DNA of 64,000 nucleotides from Salinilacustrithrix sp003476595 (GTDB lineage: Bacteria > Actinomycetota > Acidimicrobiia > Acidimicrobiales > Salinilacustritrichaceae): the NCBI GenBank assembly GCA_963972525.1, contig CAXAUZ010000005.1, forward strand, positions 131,579 to 195,578. The letters are read 5' to 3'. Positions 46,397 to 55,149 of the stretch are shown here, in pieces. The position numbers were made by a program, and so were the translations under genes. Under the pieces are notes generated by a model that was not told the origin of the DNA, made no database searches, and worked only from the letters and a program-made list of their open reading frames with translations. Position 1 is the stretch's first letter; each line of letters starts with the position of its first letter.

Positions 46397-47794
46397 GTGG
46401 CTGTCACCGATCTCGACCTCGGCAAGTACAAGCTCGGCTGGTCCGACGAAGAGGACTACGTCTTCAAGCCGAAGCGCGGCCTGAACGAGTCCATCATCCG
46501 CGAGATGACGTGGATGAAGGGCGAGCCGCAGTGGATGATCGACATGCGGATGAAGGCCTACAAGCACTTCCTGAAGCGGCCCATGCCCAACTGGGGCGGG
46601 GACATGTCGGAGATCTACTTCGACGACATCTTCTATTACATCAAGCCCACCGACCATCAGGTCGACGCCTGGGACGAGCTGCCCGACTCGGTCAAGGACA
46701 CCTACGAGAAGCTCGGCATCCCCGAGGCCGAGCGCAAGTACCTGGCCGGCGTCACCGCCCAGTACGAGTCCGAGGTCGTGTACCACAAGAACCGGGAGGA
46801 CCTGGAGCGCCAGGGCGTCCTGTTCACCGACATGGACACGGCGCTGCGCGAGTACCCGCAGCTGGTCAAGAAGTACTTCGGCACGGTCATCCCGCCGAAC
46901 GACAACAAGTTCTCCGCCCTCAACACGGCGGTGTGGTCGGGTGGCTCGTTCATCTACGTCCCGCCGGGCGTCGAGGTCGAGATGCCGCTGCAGGCCTACT
47001 TCCGCATCAACGCGGAGAACATGGGCCAGTTCGAGCGGACGCTGATCATCGCCGACGAGGGCTCCAAGGTCCACTACATCGAGGGCTGCTCGGCTCCCAC
47101 CTACACCACCGACTCGCTGCACTCGGCGGTCGTGGAGATCGTGGTCAAGCCCAGCGCCCGGGTCACGTACACGACCATCCAGAACTGGTCGAACAACGTG
47201 TTCAACCTGGTCACCAAGCGGGCCAAGGTCGAGGCCGAGGGCCACATGGAGTGGATCGACGGCAACATCGGCTCCCGCCTGACCATGAAGTACCCGGCCG
47301 TCTGGCTCGTGGGCCCCAAGGCCTCGGGCGAGGTGCTCTCCGTCGCCTACGCCGGCGAGGGCCAGCACCAGGACACGGGTTCCAAGATGGTGCACGCCGC
47401 GCCGGAGACCACGTCGAAGATCGTGTCGAAGTCGATCTCCAAGGACGGCGGCCGCACCAGCTACCGCGGCCTGGTCCGGGTCGAGGACGACGCCTACGGC
47501 TGCAAGAGCCACGTCCAGTGCGACGCGCTGATCCTCGACGAGCACTCGATCAGCGACACCTACCCCTACATGGAGGTCGGTGCCCGCGACGCCAACATCG
47601 GCCACGAGGCCACCGTCTCCAAGGTCGCCGACGAGCAGCTCTTCTACCTGCGCAGCCGCGGCCTCACCGAGGAGCAGGCGATGGGCATGATCGTCAACGG
47701 CTTCATCGAGCCCGTCACCCGCACGCTCCCCATGGAGTACGCGGTCGAGTGGTCCCGCCTCATCGAGCTCCAGATGGAGGGCTCGGTCGGCTGA
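46397..47794 (+). CDS. sufB: Fe-S cluster assembly scaffold SufB
   Basis: A 465-residue scaffold subunit. Marks: 'KYKLGWSDEEDYVFKPKRGLNESIIREMTWMKGEP', 'HYIEGCSAPTYTTDSLHSAVVEI', 'GSKMVHAAPETTSKIVSKSISKDGGRTSYRGLV', and the C-terminal 'LPMEYAVEWSRLIELQMEGSVG'. SufB, SufC and SufD build clusters on the cytoplasmic scaffold. The start is GTG at 46397 with GGAG six bases upstream. Here sufB stands alone, 4.9 kb from sufD, unlike the usual sufBDC operon. Confidence 0.95.
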   Translation: MAVTDLDLGKYKLGWSDEEDYVFKPKRGLNESIIREMTWMKGEPQWMIDMRMKAYKHFLKRPMPNWGGDMSEIYFDDIFYYIKPTDHQVDAWDELPDSVKDTYEKLGIPEAERKYLAGVTAQYESEVVYHKNREDLERQGVLFTDMDTALREYPQLVKKYFGTVIPPNDNKFSALNTAVWSGGSFIYVPPGVEVEMPLQAYFRINAENMGQFERTLIIADEGSKVHYIEGCSAPTYTTDSLHSAVVEIVVKPSARVTYTTIQNWSNNVFNLVTKRAKVEAEGHMEWIDGNIGSRLTMKYPAVWLVGPKASGEVLSVAYAGEGQHQDTGSKMVHAAPETTSKIVSKSISKDGGRTSYRGLVRVEDDAYGCKSHVQCDALILDEHSISDTYPYMEVGARDANIGHEATVSKVADEQLFYLRSRGLTEEQAMGMIVNGFIEPVTRTLPMEYAVEWSRLIELQMEGSVG

Positions 47795-47798
47795 CCCT

Positions 47799-47847
47799 GT
47801 TCCGTGGTCGCTGCCAGCTCCCCGGGAACTGGCAGCGGTGGCGGAAC
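47799..47847 (+). terminator. Hairpin after sufB, family B copy 3
   Basis: GTTCCG (47799-47804) and CGCTGCCAG (47809-47817) pair with CTGGCAGCG (47829-47837) and CGGAAC (47842-47847), giving a 6 plus 9 bp stem with a 4/4 internal loop. It begins five bases after the sufB stop. No U-tract follows, so intrinsic termination is only probable. The core matches the other family B copies. Confidence 0.55.
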
Positions 47848-47900
47848 GAACATCTGGATCGTCGGGAACCAGGAGGAGGGCTCGCATCGTCGCACCAGAC

Positions 47901-48827
47901 ATGCGAGCCCTCGTCGCGTCCATGGCCCTGTCCCTCCTCGTCCTGGCCGGGTGCGGCGACGACGACGCACCGGTCGCGGCCGGCGGCGGCGAGACCACGA
48001 CCACCACCACGACGATCGACGCGACGACGGACCCGGAGCAGGCCCGTCTCGACGACGCCCGGCGCCGGTGGGAGGCGGCCGGCATCGACGACTACCGGCT
48101 GACCTGGGCGGTCCAGTGCTTCTGCCCCCGCACCGCCTTCGTCGACACCGTCGTCGACGGCGAGGTCGTCACCCACGAGCAGGCGCCCGACTCCGACGCC
48201 CTCGACGACCCCGGTCCGAAGACGGTCCCCGACATCTTCGACGAGGTCCAGGCCGCCATCGACGAGGATCCGGCCACCCTCGAGGTGACCTACGACGAGG
48301 AGACCGGAGCCGTCACCCGCTGGTGGGCGGACTACCGCCTCGACATGGCCGACGAGGAGCAGGGTCTGGAGGTGGTGATCGAGCCGCTGGTCGACGGCGA
48401 GGTGCCGGCGTCACCCGACTTCGACCCGGACGCGCTCGCGGTGGACCACCCCTGCGGGCGCGGGTTCCAGGTCGGGAGCCGCGATCAGCAGGTCGCGCTG
48501 GTCTTCCGGCCCTCGGGCGACGAGCCTCCCGCCGCCGGCGTGCACGTGCTGCCCGGTGGCAGCTGGACCGGCACCGTGCACCTCGGGCAGGACCTGTTCG
48601 CCAACTGGTGCGACGACGTGCTCGAGCCGGGGGAGCCGACCCCGGAGGTGCGCGAGGAGTGGCCGGTCGTGGAGGGGTCGATCGAGGTCGTCCTGCCGCC
48701 CGACGGCGAGTGGGGTCCGGCGACGCTGACCGCCACCGGCCTCGTCGCGGAGCGGCCGGACGGGCAGCGAGTGCCGATCGGGGACATCGTCATCGAGAAC
48801 TCGAACCACGGGTTCGTGGCCGGCTGA
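47901..48827 (+). CDS. Lipoprotein with DUF6174-like domain
   Basis: A 308-residue secreted lipoprotein. The lipobox LVLAGC places the lipidated cysteine at residue 18, followed by a Thr-rich linker. Residues about 50-165 resemble DUF6174 ('WEAAGIDDYRLTWAVQCFCP', 'DEETGAVTRWWADYRLDMADEE'). A second domain of about 130 residues follows, unrecognised. It should sit on the outer face of the membrane. The ATG at 47901 was chosen to place the signal peptide at the start. Confidence 0.72.
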   Translation: MRALVASMALSLLVLAGCGDDDAPVAAGGGETTTTTTTIDATTDPEQARLDDARRRWEAAGIDDYRLTWAVQCFCPRTAFVDTVVDGEVVTHEQAPDSDALDDPGPKTVPDIFDEVQAAIDEDPATLEVTYDEETGAVTRWWADYRLDMADEEQGLEVVIEPLVDGEVPASPDFDPDALAVDHPCGRGFQVGSRDQQVALVFRPSGDEPPAAGVHVLPGGSWTGTVHLGQDLFANWCDDVLEPGEPTPEVREEWPVVEGSIEVVLPPDGEWGPATLTATGLVAERPDGQRVPIGDIVIENSNHGFVAG

Positions 48828-48842
48828 GGTCGCGCCCGTCGC

Positions 48843-49736
48843 TCAGCGGAGCAGCTCGTCGACGACGTCCTGGCTGGTGAGGCCGGCGGGTGGGAGCCGG
48901 GCCAGCAGCGCACGCCACCGGTCGCCATCGCCTGATCCGAGGACGGGATCGGCGAGCCGTCGTGCCTCCTGGGGTCGTCCGGCGCCGGCGAGGGCGACCG
49001 CCGCCCAGAACGCGAACTCGGTGTTCGTCGGGTGCGCGGAGAGCAGCTCGTCGTAGATGGCGACCGCCTGCTCCGGATGGTCCTGGGCAAGGAGCTGCTC
49101 TGCCTCGTCGATGCGTGCATAGGCCACGGACAGCTCGGCCAGGCGCCGGACCTCGCGGAGGGGGTCCTCGTGGTCGTCGACCCGCACGTCGACGAGGATC
49201 CCGTGACCCGGTCGCTCAGCGGGGTCGCCCGAGGCGACGAGGATCGCAGCCGACTGGCGACCCCGGATGTCGCCGCCGGCAGCCTCGGCCGCGTCGAGGG
49301 CGTCGGCGATGCGGGTCCACAGCGGTCCGTCCGTCGCCGCGAACGCGTCGGCCATCGCCTGCGGCACGCCGGGTGCCGCCATCATGTTCGCCTGGGCGGC
49401 AAAGCCTTCCCCGATCGCGTGTCCGGCGTCGGCGATGCAGCTCGACCCGGTGTGCGCAGCCGTGCGCCCGGAGGCGTCGACGACGCCGACCTGACGGGCG
49501 GCGCCGTGCGGATCGGCGGCGAGGGCACCCGCCAGCGCAGCATCGGCGGCGTCGCCCGCTCGCAGGCGCTCGAGCACGCCGGGACCGTGGCTGACCTCGG
49601 CCATCGCCTGCGTCGCCACGGCGCCGATCCCCGGCTCCGCCCACGAGACGATGGCGCCGACGGCGAAGAAGTGCGACTGGACCCCGACCCCGATCTCTCC
49701 CGTGCGCGGGCAGCGGACGACGATCGAGTACGTCAT
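48843..49736 (-). CDS. DUF1028 protein with C-terminal TPR-like region
   Basis: A 297-residue protein. The first 210 residues match DUF1028 ('MTYSIVVRCPRTGEIGVGVQSH', 'AEPGIGAVATQAMAE', 'GEGFAAQANMMA', 'HGILVDVRVDDHEDPLREVRRL'), an Ntn-hydrolase-like fold. The C-terminal 80 residues look like TPR helices (QAVAIYDELLSAHPTNTEFA). The nucleophile, if active, would be one of the early residues. The ATG at 49736 follows CAGACT by six bases. Function unproven. Confidence 0.82.
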   Translation of the reverse strand: MTYSIVVRCPRTGEIGVGVQSHFFAVGAIVSWAEPGIGAVATQAMAEVSHGPGVLERLRAGDAADAALAGALAADPHGAARQVGVVDASGRTAAHTGSSCIADAGHAIGEGFAAQANMMAAPGVPQAMADAFAATDGPLWTRIADALDAAEAAGGDIRGRQSAAILVASGDPAERPGHGILVDVRVDDHEDPLREVRRLAELSVAYARIDEAEQLLAQDHPEQAVAIYDELLSAHPTNTEFAFWAAVALAGAGRPQEARRLADPVLGSGDGDRWRALLARLPPAGLTSQDVVDELLR

Positions 49737-49783
49737 GGCCGCAGTCTGCCAGCGGTGGAGACGGCGCCGGGCGTGACACCACG

Positions 49784-49800
49784 ACTGCCAGTTCGAGGGA
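49784..49800. repeat. Intergenic repeat, family B copy 4
   Basis: ACTGCCAGTTCGAGGGA, the exact reverse complement of 13621-13637, lies between the DUF1028 gene start and the end of the penicillin-acylase-family gene. A further CTGCCAG is at 49746-49752. This copy does not form a full hairpin. Confidence 0.5.
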
Positions 49801-49805
49801 TGGCC

Positions 49806-52055
49806 TCAGCGGAGGTCGGTGACGGACTCGGTGGCGGCGTCGACGACATCGACGGACCAGCGCATGGGGCGGAGGCGCATGCCGGTCCAGTCCTCGAGCT
49901 GGTCGAGGTGGTGGGCAGAGCGGCTGTCGCCGGAGACGCCGTGGGGCACGATCCAGCGCGACCGGTCCCAGTCGCCGACATCGAACACGTACCGGGCGAC
50001 CTGGCCGTTCGATGCGTCGGTGGACGGTGGGGCGGTGGAGGTGGCCCACACGCACTCGTTGTCGCCACCCAGCTCCACCGTGGGGGGCAGGACGACGTGG
50101 GCGGCCAGGTCGGGGCGCAGGGCCAGCAGCGGGTGGGCCCAGCGGGCGAGGTGGGCGGCACCCCAGCGCCACCGGGACGGGTCGGGGCCCTGGGCCAGCT
50201 CCAGGCTGCGGACGGCGAGACGGAGCGCGGCGGTGAGCGCGCGGTCGCTGACCAGCTCCGGGTCGTCGATCCACCACGCCAGCCGGGCGTTGGCGAAGCG
50301 CATGGTCTGGTGCAGCGACGGGCCGGCCACGCCCGGGAGGCGGTCCTCGGCGAGGCCGAGCTCGTGGACGAGCAGGCGCAGCAGCTCGCCGCGCACCGTT
50401 CCGACGACCGCGGCGGAGGCCGAAGCGGCGTCCATGTGGTGGTCCCAGCCGTCGAGGAGGGCGAGGGCACGCACCTCCATCGGGTGGGCGGGCGACAGGG
50501 AGCGGAGGCGCTCGGCCAGGCGCGCCGCGATGCCCGAGTGGGTGTCGCCGAGCAGCGCGCCGACCTCGTCGACCCGCCACCCGTCACGACCGCCGAGCAG
50601 CTCGGTGATGCGTCGCGCCCGCGTCGGGTGGGCCCAGTCGTGGGACACGTAGGGGCCGTCCGCTGAGACGCGGTTGTTGGAGCTGACCAGGAACCCCCGG
50701 TCGGGATCCCGCCAACGGGGGAGGTCCTCGTCGGTCACGTACCCCTGCCAGCCCGTGGTCGGGTCGGCGCCGTCGACCACCGTCCAGCCGTGCGACGCAG
50801 GCCGCACGGCGAGGCGACCCCGCATCCGGTAGGCGATGGCCCCGGAGGTGTCCGCCATCAGCACGTTGTTGACGGGCACGACCCACGGTCCGAAGGCGCG
50901 GTCGAGGTCGTCGACCGAGCCGGCCCGGAGCATGGGGAGCAGCGCGTCCGCGGTGGTGTCGACCTCGGCGGTCGCCGTCCAGCGCACCGCGATGCCGGTC
51001 CACCTGCCGTCCTGCTCGTGGGACGCGACCACCGGACCGGCCGGCGTGTCTATGCACTCGACCTCGACCGGGTCCCCGCCGGCGACGGTCACGTGCTCGA
51101 CGCGGACCTCGGCGGTGCGCCAGGCGCCGTCGCGCCGGTGCTCCACGCCGTCGGCGCCGCGGCGCAGGTCGACCACGGCGAGGTCCTGGTCGTCGGCCAT
51201 GCCGTGGGTGATGCACCAGGCCACGTCGGCGTTGTGGCCGAAGTGGGGGAAGCCGGGCACGCCGGGGAACGACAGGCCGATGACGTCGAGGGGATCGTCG
51301 GGGTCGGTGCTGGTCAGGTGGTTCTGCCAGTACACGTTGGGCAGGTCGATCGTCCGGTGCGGGTCGCCGGCCAGGATCGGCCGCCCGGTGGCGGTCAGCG
51401 CTGGCCCGATGACCAGGTTGTTGGAGCCGTGCTCGCCCGTACCGCCGGCGGCGTCGAGGGAGAAGCGGGACAGCAGCGCCGCCCCGGCGGGCAGGGCGGC
51501 AGCCACCTCGATGCGCACCGGTGCGTCGGCAGCGGTCGGATCGACGAGGACCTCGTCGGTGGTCGGCCACAGCCGGGCCACGGCGTCGGCGCCGAGGCGG
51601 TGGACGAGCCCGCTCCGCCACAGCTTGGTCTCGTAGGTGCCCATCGCCAGGTGGCGGACCTCGTAGAGGGCGATCGAGTGCCACCCCTCCCACGGGGCGG
51701 GCACGACCCCGAGGGCCTCGAGCTCCGCCGGCAGGTCGGCGCCCGAGTCCAACCAGCGGTTCACGCCGGCGGCGTAGGCGTCGAGCACGGCGCGGGTCTC
51801 GTCGTCGAGCGCCTCCAGGCTGGCTCGGGCATGGGCGGCGAGGCCCATCCGGCGGTGGAACGAGTCGACGGCGATGGCCGAGGGACCCACCACCTCGGCG
51901 AGCGTGCCGAGCGCCCGGCGGCGGTCGAGCTCCATCTGCCAGATGCGGTCCTCGGCGGCGGCGAAGCCCTGGCCCTCGAAGGCGGCGAGGACGGACGGCG
52001 CCCGCACGTGGGCGACCCCGTCGACGTCGCGAATGATCCGGATGGGCGCAGCCAT
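49806..52055 (-). CDS. Penicillin acylase family (Ntn hydrolase) protein
   Basis: A 749-residue N-terminal-nucleophile hydrolase precursor. The autocatalytic cleavage site is in GEHGSNNLVIGP near residue 212, with serine as new N terminus of the beta chain. 'VYWQNHLTS' and 'FPGVPGFPHFGHNADVAWCITHG' also fit the family. Members deacylate penicillins, acyl-homoserine lactones or lipopeptides. No signal peptide is visible (the protein starts MAAPIRIIRDVDGVAHV), so it may be cytoplasmic, unlike most. The ATG at 52055 follows CAGGAT by seven bases. Confidence 0.86.
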   Translation of the reverse strand: MAAPIRIIRDVDGVAHVRAPSVLAAFEGQGFAAAEDRIWQMELDRRRALGTLAEVVGPSAIAVDSFHRRMGLAAHARASLEALDDETRAVLDAYAAGVNRWLDSGADLPAELEALGVVPAPWEGWHSIALYEVRHLAMGTYETKLWRSGLVHRLGADAVARLWPTTDEVLVDPTAADAPVRIEVAAALPAGAALLSRFSLDAAGGTGEHGSNNLVIGPALTATGRPILAGDPHRTIDLPNVYWQNHLTSTDPDDPLDVIGLSFPGVPGFPHFGHNADVAWCITHGMADDQDLAVVDLRRGADGVEHRRDGAWRTAEVRVEHVTVAGGDPVEVECIDTPAGPVVASHEQDGRWTGIAVRWTATAEVDTTADALLPMLRAGSVDDLDRAFGPWVVPVNNVLMADTSGAIAYRMRGRLAVRPASHGWTVVDGADPTTGWQGYVTDEDLPRWRDPDRGFLVSSNNRVSADGPYVSHDWAHPTRARRITELLGGRDGWRVDEVGALLGDTHSGIAARLAERLRSLSPAHPMEVRALALLDGWDHHMDAASASAAVVGTVRGELLRLLVHELGLAEDRLPGVAGPSLHQTMRFANARLAWWIDDPELVSDRALTAALRLAVRSLELAQGPDPSRWRWGAAHLARWAHPLLALRPDLAAHVVLPPTVELGGDNECVWATSTAPPSTDASNGQVARYVFDVGDWDRSRWIVPHGVSGDSRSAHHLDQLEDWTGMRLRPMRWSVDVVDAATESVTDLR

Positions 52056-52167
52056 GCCGGCGATCCTGCCCGACCCGCGCACCCCTCGGCTTCCGATCGC
52101 GCGAAACGACGGCGGACGGTCGATCCGCGCGTGAGGAAGCGGGTGAGGTCGGTGCCACACTGAGGCC

Positions 52168-52536
52168 ATGCCGATGCGGCAGGACTGCAAGTACTTCGAA
52201 TCCCGCACGTACCCGAACGGCGACACGGTGCGGAAGTGCGACCTCGACCTCGCGCCCCACGCCCCGTGGCGGTGCCCCGAGGACTGCCCGAAGTACACCC
52301 CGCGCCTGGTCGATGTGAACTGGCAGCACGGCACGCTCGTGACGCCGGAGACGCCGGTCGAACCGCCCGGGCTCGACGAGGACGACGGCTCCATCGCGGC
52401 GCTGCTCGACGCGGCCGAGGACATCGTGAACGCGGTCGGCGCCGAGATGGTGGCCGACGTGGAGCGGGAGCGGCGCGAGGCCCAGTCGCCGCGCTGGAAG
52501 CGGCTGTTCAAGCGGTCGCGCAAGAAGGATTCCTAG
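52168..52536 (+). CDS. Small four-cysteine protein of unknown function
   Basis: A 122-residue protein. The N-terminal 45 residues carry C7, C24, C36 and C40, a set that could bind zinc or a cluster ('WRCPEDCPKYTP'). The C-terminal half is helical and ends in the basic RWKRLFKRSRKK. No family is recognised. It precedes sufD by 126 bases in the same direction, which may mean a role in cluster assembly, but this is inference. The ATG at 52168 follows CACACT by six bases. Confidence 0.62.
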   Translation: MPMRQDCKYFESRTYPNGDTVRKCDLDLAPHAPWRCPEDCPKYTPRLVDVNWQHGTLVTPETPVEPPGLDEDDGSIAALLDAAEDIVNAVGAEMVADVERERREAQSPRWKRLFKRSRKKDS

Positions 52537-52597
52537 GCGCGGACGGCCCGTCCGGCGCTGGGGAACGACGGGGTTCCCTCGGTAGGCTCGCCCGTAC

Positions 52598-52616
52598 GGA
52601 GGTCGTCTCGACCTCC
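52598..52616 (+). promoter_or_regulatory. sufD leader hairpin
   Basis: GGAGGTCG (52598-52605) and CGACCTCC (52609-52616) form a perfect 8-bp stem around TCT. It lies just downstream of a -10-like TAGGCT (52582-52587), near the 5' end of the presumed sufD transcript. It may affect mRNA stability or translation. A weaker hairpin, GGGAAC/GTTCCC at 52561-52577, lies before it. Confidence 0.4.
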
Positions 52617-52662
52617 GCTTCGCGCCCGCCCCCGTTCTCCCCAGAGGGACGCCCTGACCACG

Positions 52663-53925
52663 ATGACCTCCACGTTCTCGCCCGATGCCGCCGCTGCCCT
52701 CCCCGGGCCGCAGTGGCTGGTCGACCGCCGCCGTGCTGCGGCCGAGCGCTTCGCCGGCGCCGAGCTCCCGTCCGCCGAGGAGGAGGTGTGGCGCTACAGC
52801 CGCATCGGTGACCTGTCCCTCGACCGCTACCGGCCCAGCACCGCCGAGGACGCCGAGGGCGCCGACCACGGTCGAGCCGACATGCTGCTCGAGCTGACCG
52901 CCGGCGCGTCCGCCGTCGTGTGGACCGTGGCCGGCCAGGTCACCCGCGTCGACCTCGCCGACGGCTCGAAGGTCCAGATCGCCACCGGAGACGACCTGAC
53001 CGCGGCGGGACCCCTCGGCTCGGTGCTCGGCGACACCACGGACGCGCTGGGTGCGCTCCACGACGCCTTCGCCGCCCCGATCGTCGTCCAGGTCCCGGCC
53101 GGCGTCGACGCCGGCCAGGTCGTGGTCGTCCACACCAGCGGCCCCGACGGCGTGGCCTCCTTCCCCCGCCTCGTGGTCCAGCTCGGCCAGGCGGCCAGCG
53201 CCTCGGTCGTCGAGGTCCACCACGGCCCCGACGGCGTGCAGTCCCTCGCCCTCCCGGTCACCGAGCTCGCGGTCGGGCGGGACGCCACGCTGCGCCACCG
53301 CACCCTCCAGCTGCTCGGCGACGGCGCCTGGCAGCTCGGCCGGCTGGCCTCCACCGTCGACCAGGGCGGCACGCTGCACGCCGGCACCGCGGCCTTCGGC
53401 GGCGACTACGCCCGCACCCGCATCGACACCACGCTCGCCGGGCGCGGCGCCCACGGGGAGATCACCGCCGCCTACTTCGGCGACGGCTCCCAGCTGCTCG
53501 ACTTCCGCACCTTCCAGGACCACGTCGCCCCCGACACGACGTCGAACCTGCTGTTCAAGGGGGCGCTGGGCGAGAAGGGCGCATCGGTCTACACCGGCCT
53601 CATCAAGATCCGGCCCACCGCCCGTGGCACCCAGGCGTTCCAGACCAACCGCAACATCAAGCTGTCGGACGACGCCTGGGCCGAGTCGGTGCCGAACCTC
53701 GAGATCGAGAACAACGAGGTGCAGTGCAGCCACGCCTCGACCGTCGGACCCGTCGATGCCGAGCAGCTCTTCTACCTGGAGAGCCGCGGCGTCCCCACCG
53801 GCCGGGCCGAGCGCCTGATCGTCCGAGGCTTCTTCGACGAGGTCCTCGACGGCCTCGCTCTCGGCAGCCTCGAGGACGTGGTTCGCGCCTCGCTCGAGGC
53901 CAAGCTCGAGAGGACCATGCCATGA
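52663..53925 (+). CDS. sufD: Fe-S cluster assembly protein SufD
   Basis: A 420-residue partner of SufB. The beta-helix core and the C terminus are typical: 'FQDHVAPDTTSNLLFKGALGEKGASVYTGLIKI', 'QAFQTNRNIKLSDDAWAESVPNLEIENNEVQCSHASTVGPVDAEQLFYL'. The ATG at 52663 is 13 bases after AGAGGGA; a CTG at 52654 has better spacing and could be the true start. The Rieske gene overlaps the stop (ATGA), and sufC overlaps in turn, giving a sufD-Rieske-sufC operon. Confidence 0.92.
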   Translation: MTSTFSPDAAAALPGPQWLVDRRRAAAERFAGAELPSAEEEVWRYSRIGDLSLDRYRPSTAEDAEGADHGRADMLLELTAGASAVVWTVAGQVTRVDLADGSKVQIATGDDLTAAGPLGSVLGDTTDALGALHDAFAAPIVVQVPAGVDAGQVVVVHTSGPDGVASFPRLVVQLGQAASASVVEVHHGPDGVQSLALPVTELAVGRDATLRHRTLQLLGDGAWQLGRLASTVDQGGTLHAGTAAFGGDYARTRIDTTLAGRGAHGEITAAYFGDGSQLLDFRTFQDHVAPDTTSNLLFKGALGEKGASVYTGLIKIRPTARGTQAFQTNRNIKLSDDAWAESVPNLEIENNEVQCSHASTVGPVDAEQLFYLESRGVPTGRAERLIVRGFFDEVLDGLALGSLEDVVRASLEAKLERTMP

Positions 53926-54236
53926 GCACGCGCGTCTGCTCCCTCGACGACGTCGGCCCCGACAGCGCGATCCGCGTCGACATCGACGGCCACCGCCTGG
54001 CCATCGTCCGCTGCGGCGATGACGTGTACGTCATCGGCGATCGCTGCACGCACGCCGACATCTCGCTGTCCGAGGGCGAGGTCGACTGCGAGGGCGGCAC
54101 GATCGAGTGCTGGAAGCACGGCAGCACCTTCCGCCTCGACGACGGCGTGCCGACGGTGCTCCCGGCCACCAAGCCGACCCCGACCTACGAAGTGATCGTG
54201 AAAGACGGCGACGTGTACGTGGAGCTGGACCGATGA
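53922..54236 (+). CDS. Rieske [2Fe-2S] ferredoxin of the SUF operon
   Basis: A 104-residue Rieske protein. The cluster ligands are CTH (about residue 43) and CWKH (about 63), in the order C-x-H ... C-x2-H. It resembles non-haem dioxygenase ferredoxins, often placed between sufD and sufC in Actinobacteria. It may supply electrons to cluster assembly. It is coupled by ATGA overlaps at both ends. Confidence 0.88.
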   Translation: MSTRVCSLDDVGPDSAIRVDIDGHRLAIVRCGDDVYVIGDRCTHADISLSEGEVDCEGGTIECWKHGSTFRLDDGVPTVLPATKPTPTYEVIVKDGDVYVELDR

Positions 54237-54955
54237 GCACCCTCGAGATCAAGGGCCTGACCGCCGACGTGGCGGGCAAGCAGATCCTGAACGGCGTCGA
54301 CCTCACCGTGTCCTCAGGCGAGGTGCACGCAGTGATGGGTCCGAACGGCGCCGGCAAGTCCACCCTCTCCGGCGTGCTCGCCGGCCACCCCAGCTTCACG
54401 GTCACCGGCGGCACCGCCACCCTCGACGGCGTCGACCTGCTCGCCATGCCCGCCTGGGAGCGGGCCAAGGCCGGCTTGTTCCTCGCCATGCAGTACCCGG
54501 TCGAGGTGCCTGGCGTCCGCCTCGAGGAGATGCTCGTCGAGTCCGCCGTCGCCGCCGGGCGCGACCCCGCGGCCGTGCGCGACACCGTCGCCGCCGAGGC
54601 CGCCAACATCGGCTTCGAGGCCCGGTTCCTGGACCGGCCCCTCAACGTCGACCTCTCCGGCGGCGAGAAGAAGCGCAACGAGACGGTGCAGCTGGCCACG
54701 GTCCGACCCCGCATCGCGATCCTCGACGAGATCGACTCCGGCCTCGACATCGACGCCCTGCGCGACGTGAGCCGCCGCATCGAGCAGCTCACCGAGGAGG
54801 GCCTCGGTGTGCTGGCCATCACCCACTACCGGCGCCTGTTCAGCGAGCTGGTCCCCGACGTCGTGCACGTGCTCGTCGCCGGCCGGATCGAGCGCAGCGG
54901 CGGTCCCGAGATCGTCGAGGAGCTCGAAGCATCCGGCTACGGCGCGGAGGGCTGA
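54233..54955 (+). CDS. sufC: SufC ATPase, copy 1
   Basis: A 240-residue ABC-type ATPase. Walker A is GPNGAGKS, the signature LSGGEKKR, Walker B 'IAILDEIDSGLDIDAL', and the H-loop ITHYRR. 'FLAMQYPVEVPGV' is the SufC-type Q-loop region. It should bind SufB and SufD and drive scaffold rearrangement. A second SufC gene lies at 59018-59803. All catalytic residues look intact in both. Confidence 0.93.
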   Translation: MSTLEIKGLTADVAGKQILNGVDLTVSSGEVHAVMGPNGAGKSTLSGVLAGHPSFTVTGGTATLDGVDLLAMPAWERAKAGLFLAMQYPVEVPGVRLEEMLVESAVAAGRDPAAVRDTVAAEAANIGFEARFLDRPLNVDLSGGEKKRNETVQLATVRPRIAILDEIDSGLDIDALRDVSRRIEQLTEEGLGVLAITHYRRLFSELVPDVVHVLVAGRIERSGGPEIVEELEASGYGAEG

Positions 54956-55149
54956 CCACTCCGGAGCGTGCGGAGGTACCGGTTCCTCCCGCTTCGGCCG
55001 GTTGAACGCGTAGGGCGTTCGGCTAAATGCGCTCAGGATCCGAAATCAACGGATCCGGATCGCGTACAGTCCCGTCCGGGAGAGCGCCTGTCGTTCCGGT
55101 GGACCGTGGGGTCCGCCCGACTGGCGTGCGGAGCGACGTGGAGGACGGC

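Noticed and set aside
55027..55149. ATG 55027 as start of the diguanylate cyclase
   Set aside because: A -10-like TACAGT at 55065 lies downstream of it, and the first 41 residues look non-coding; GTG 55150 has a GGAGGA site.
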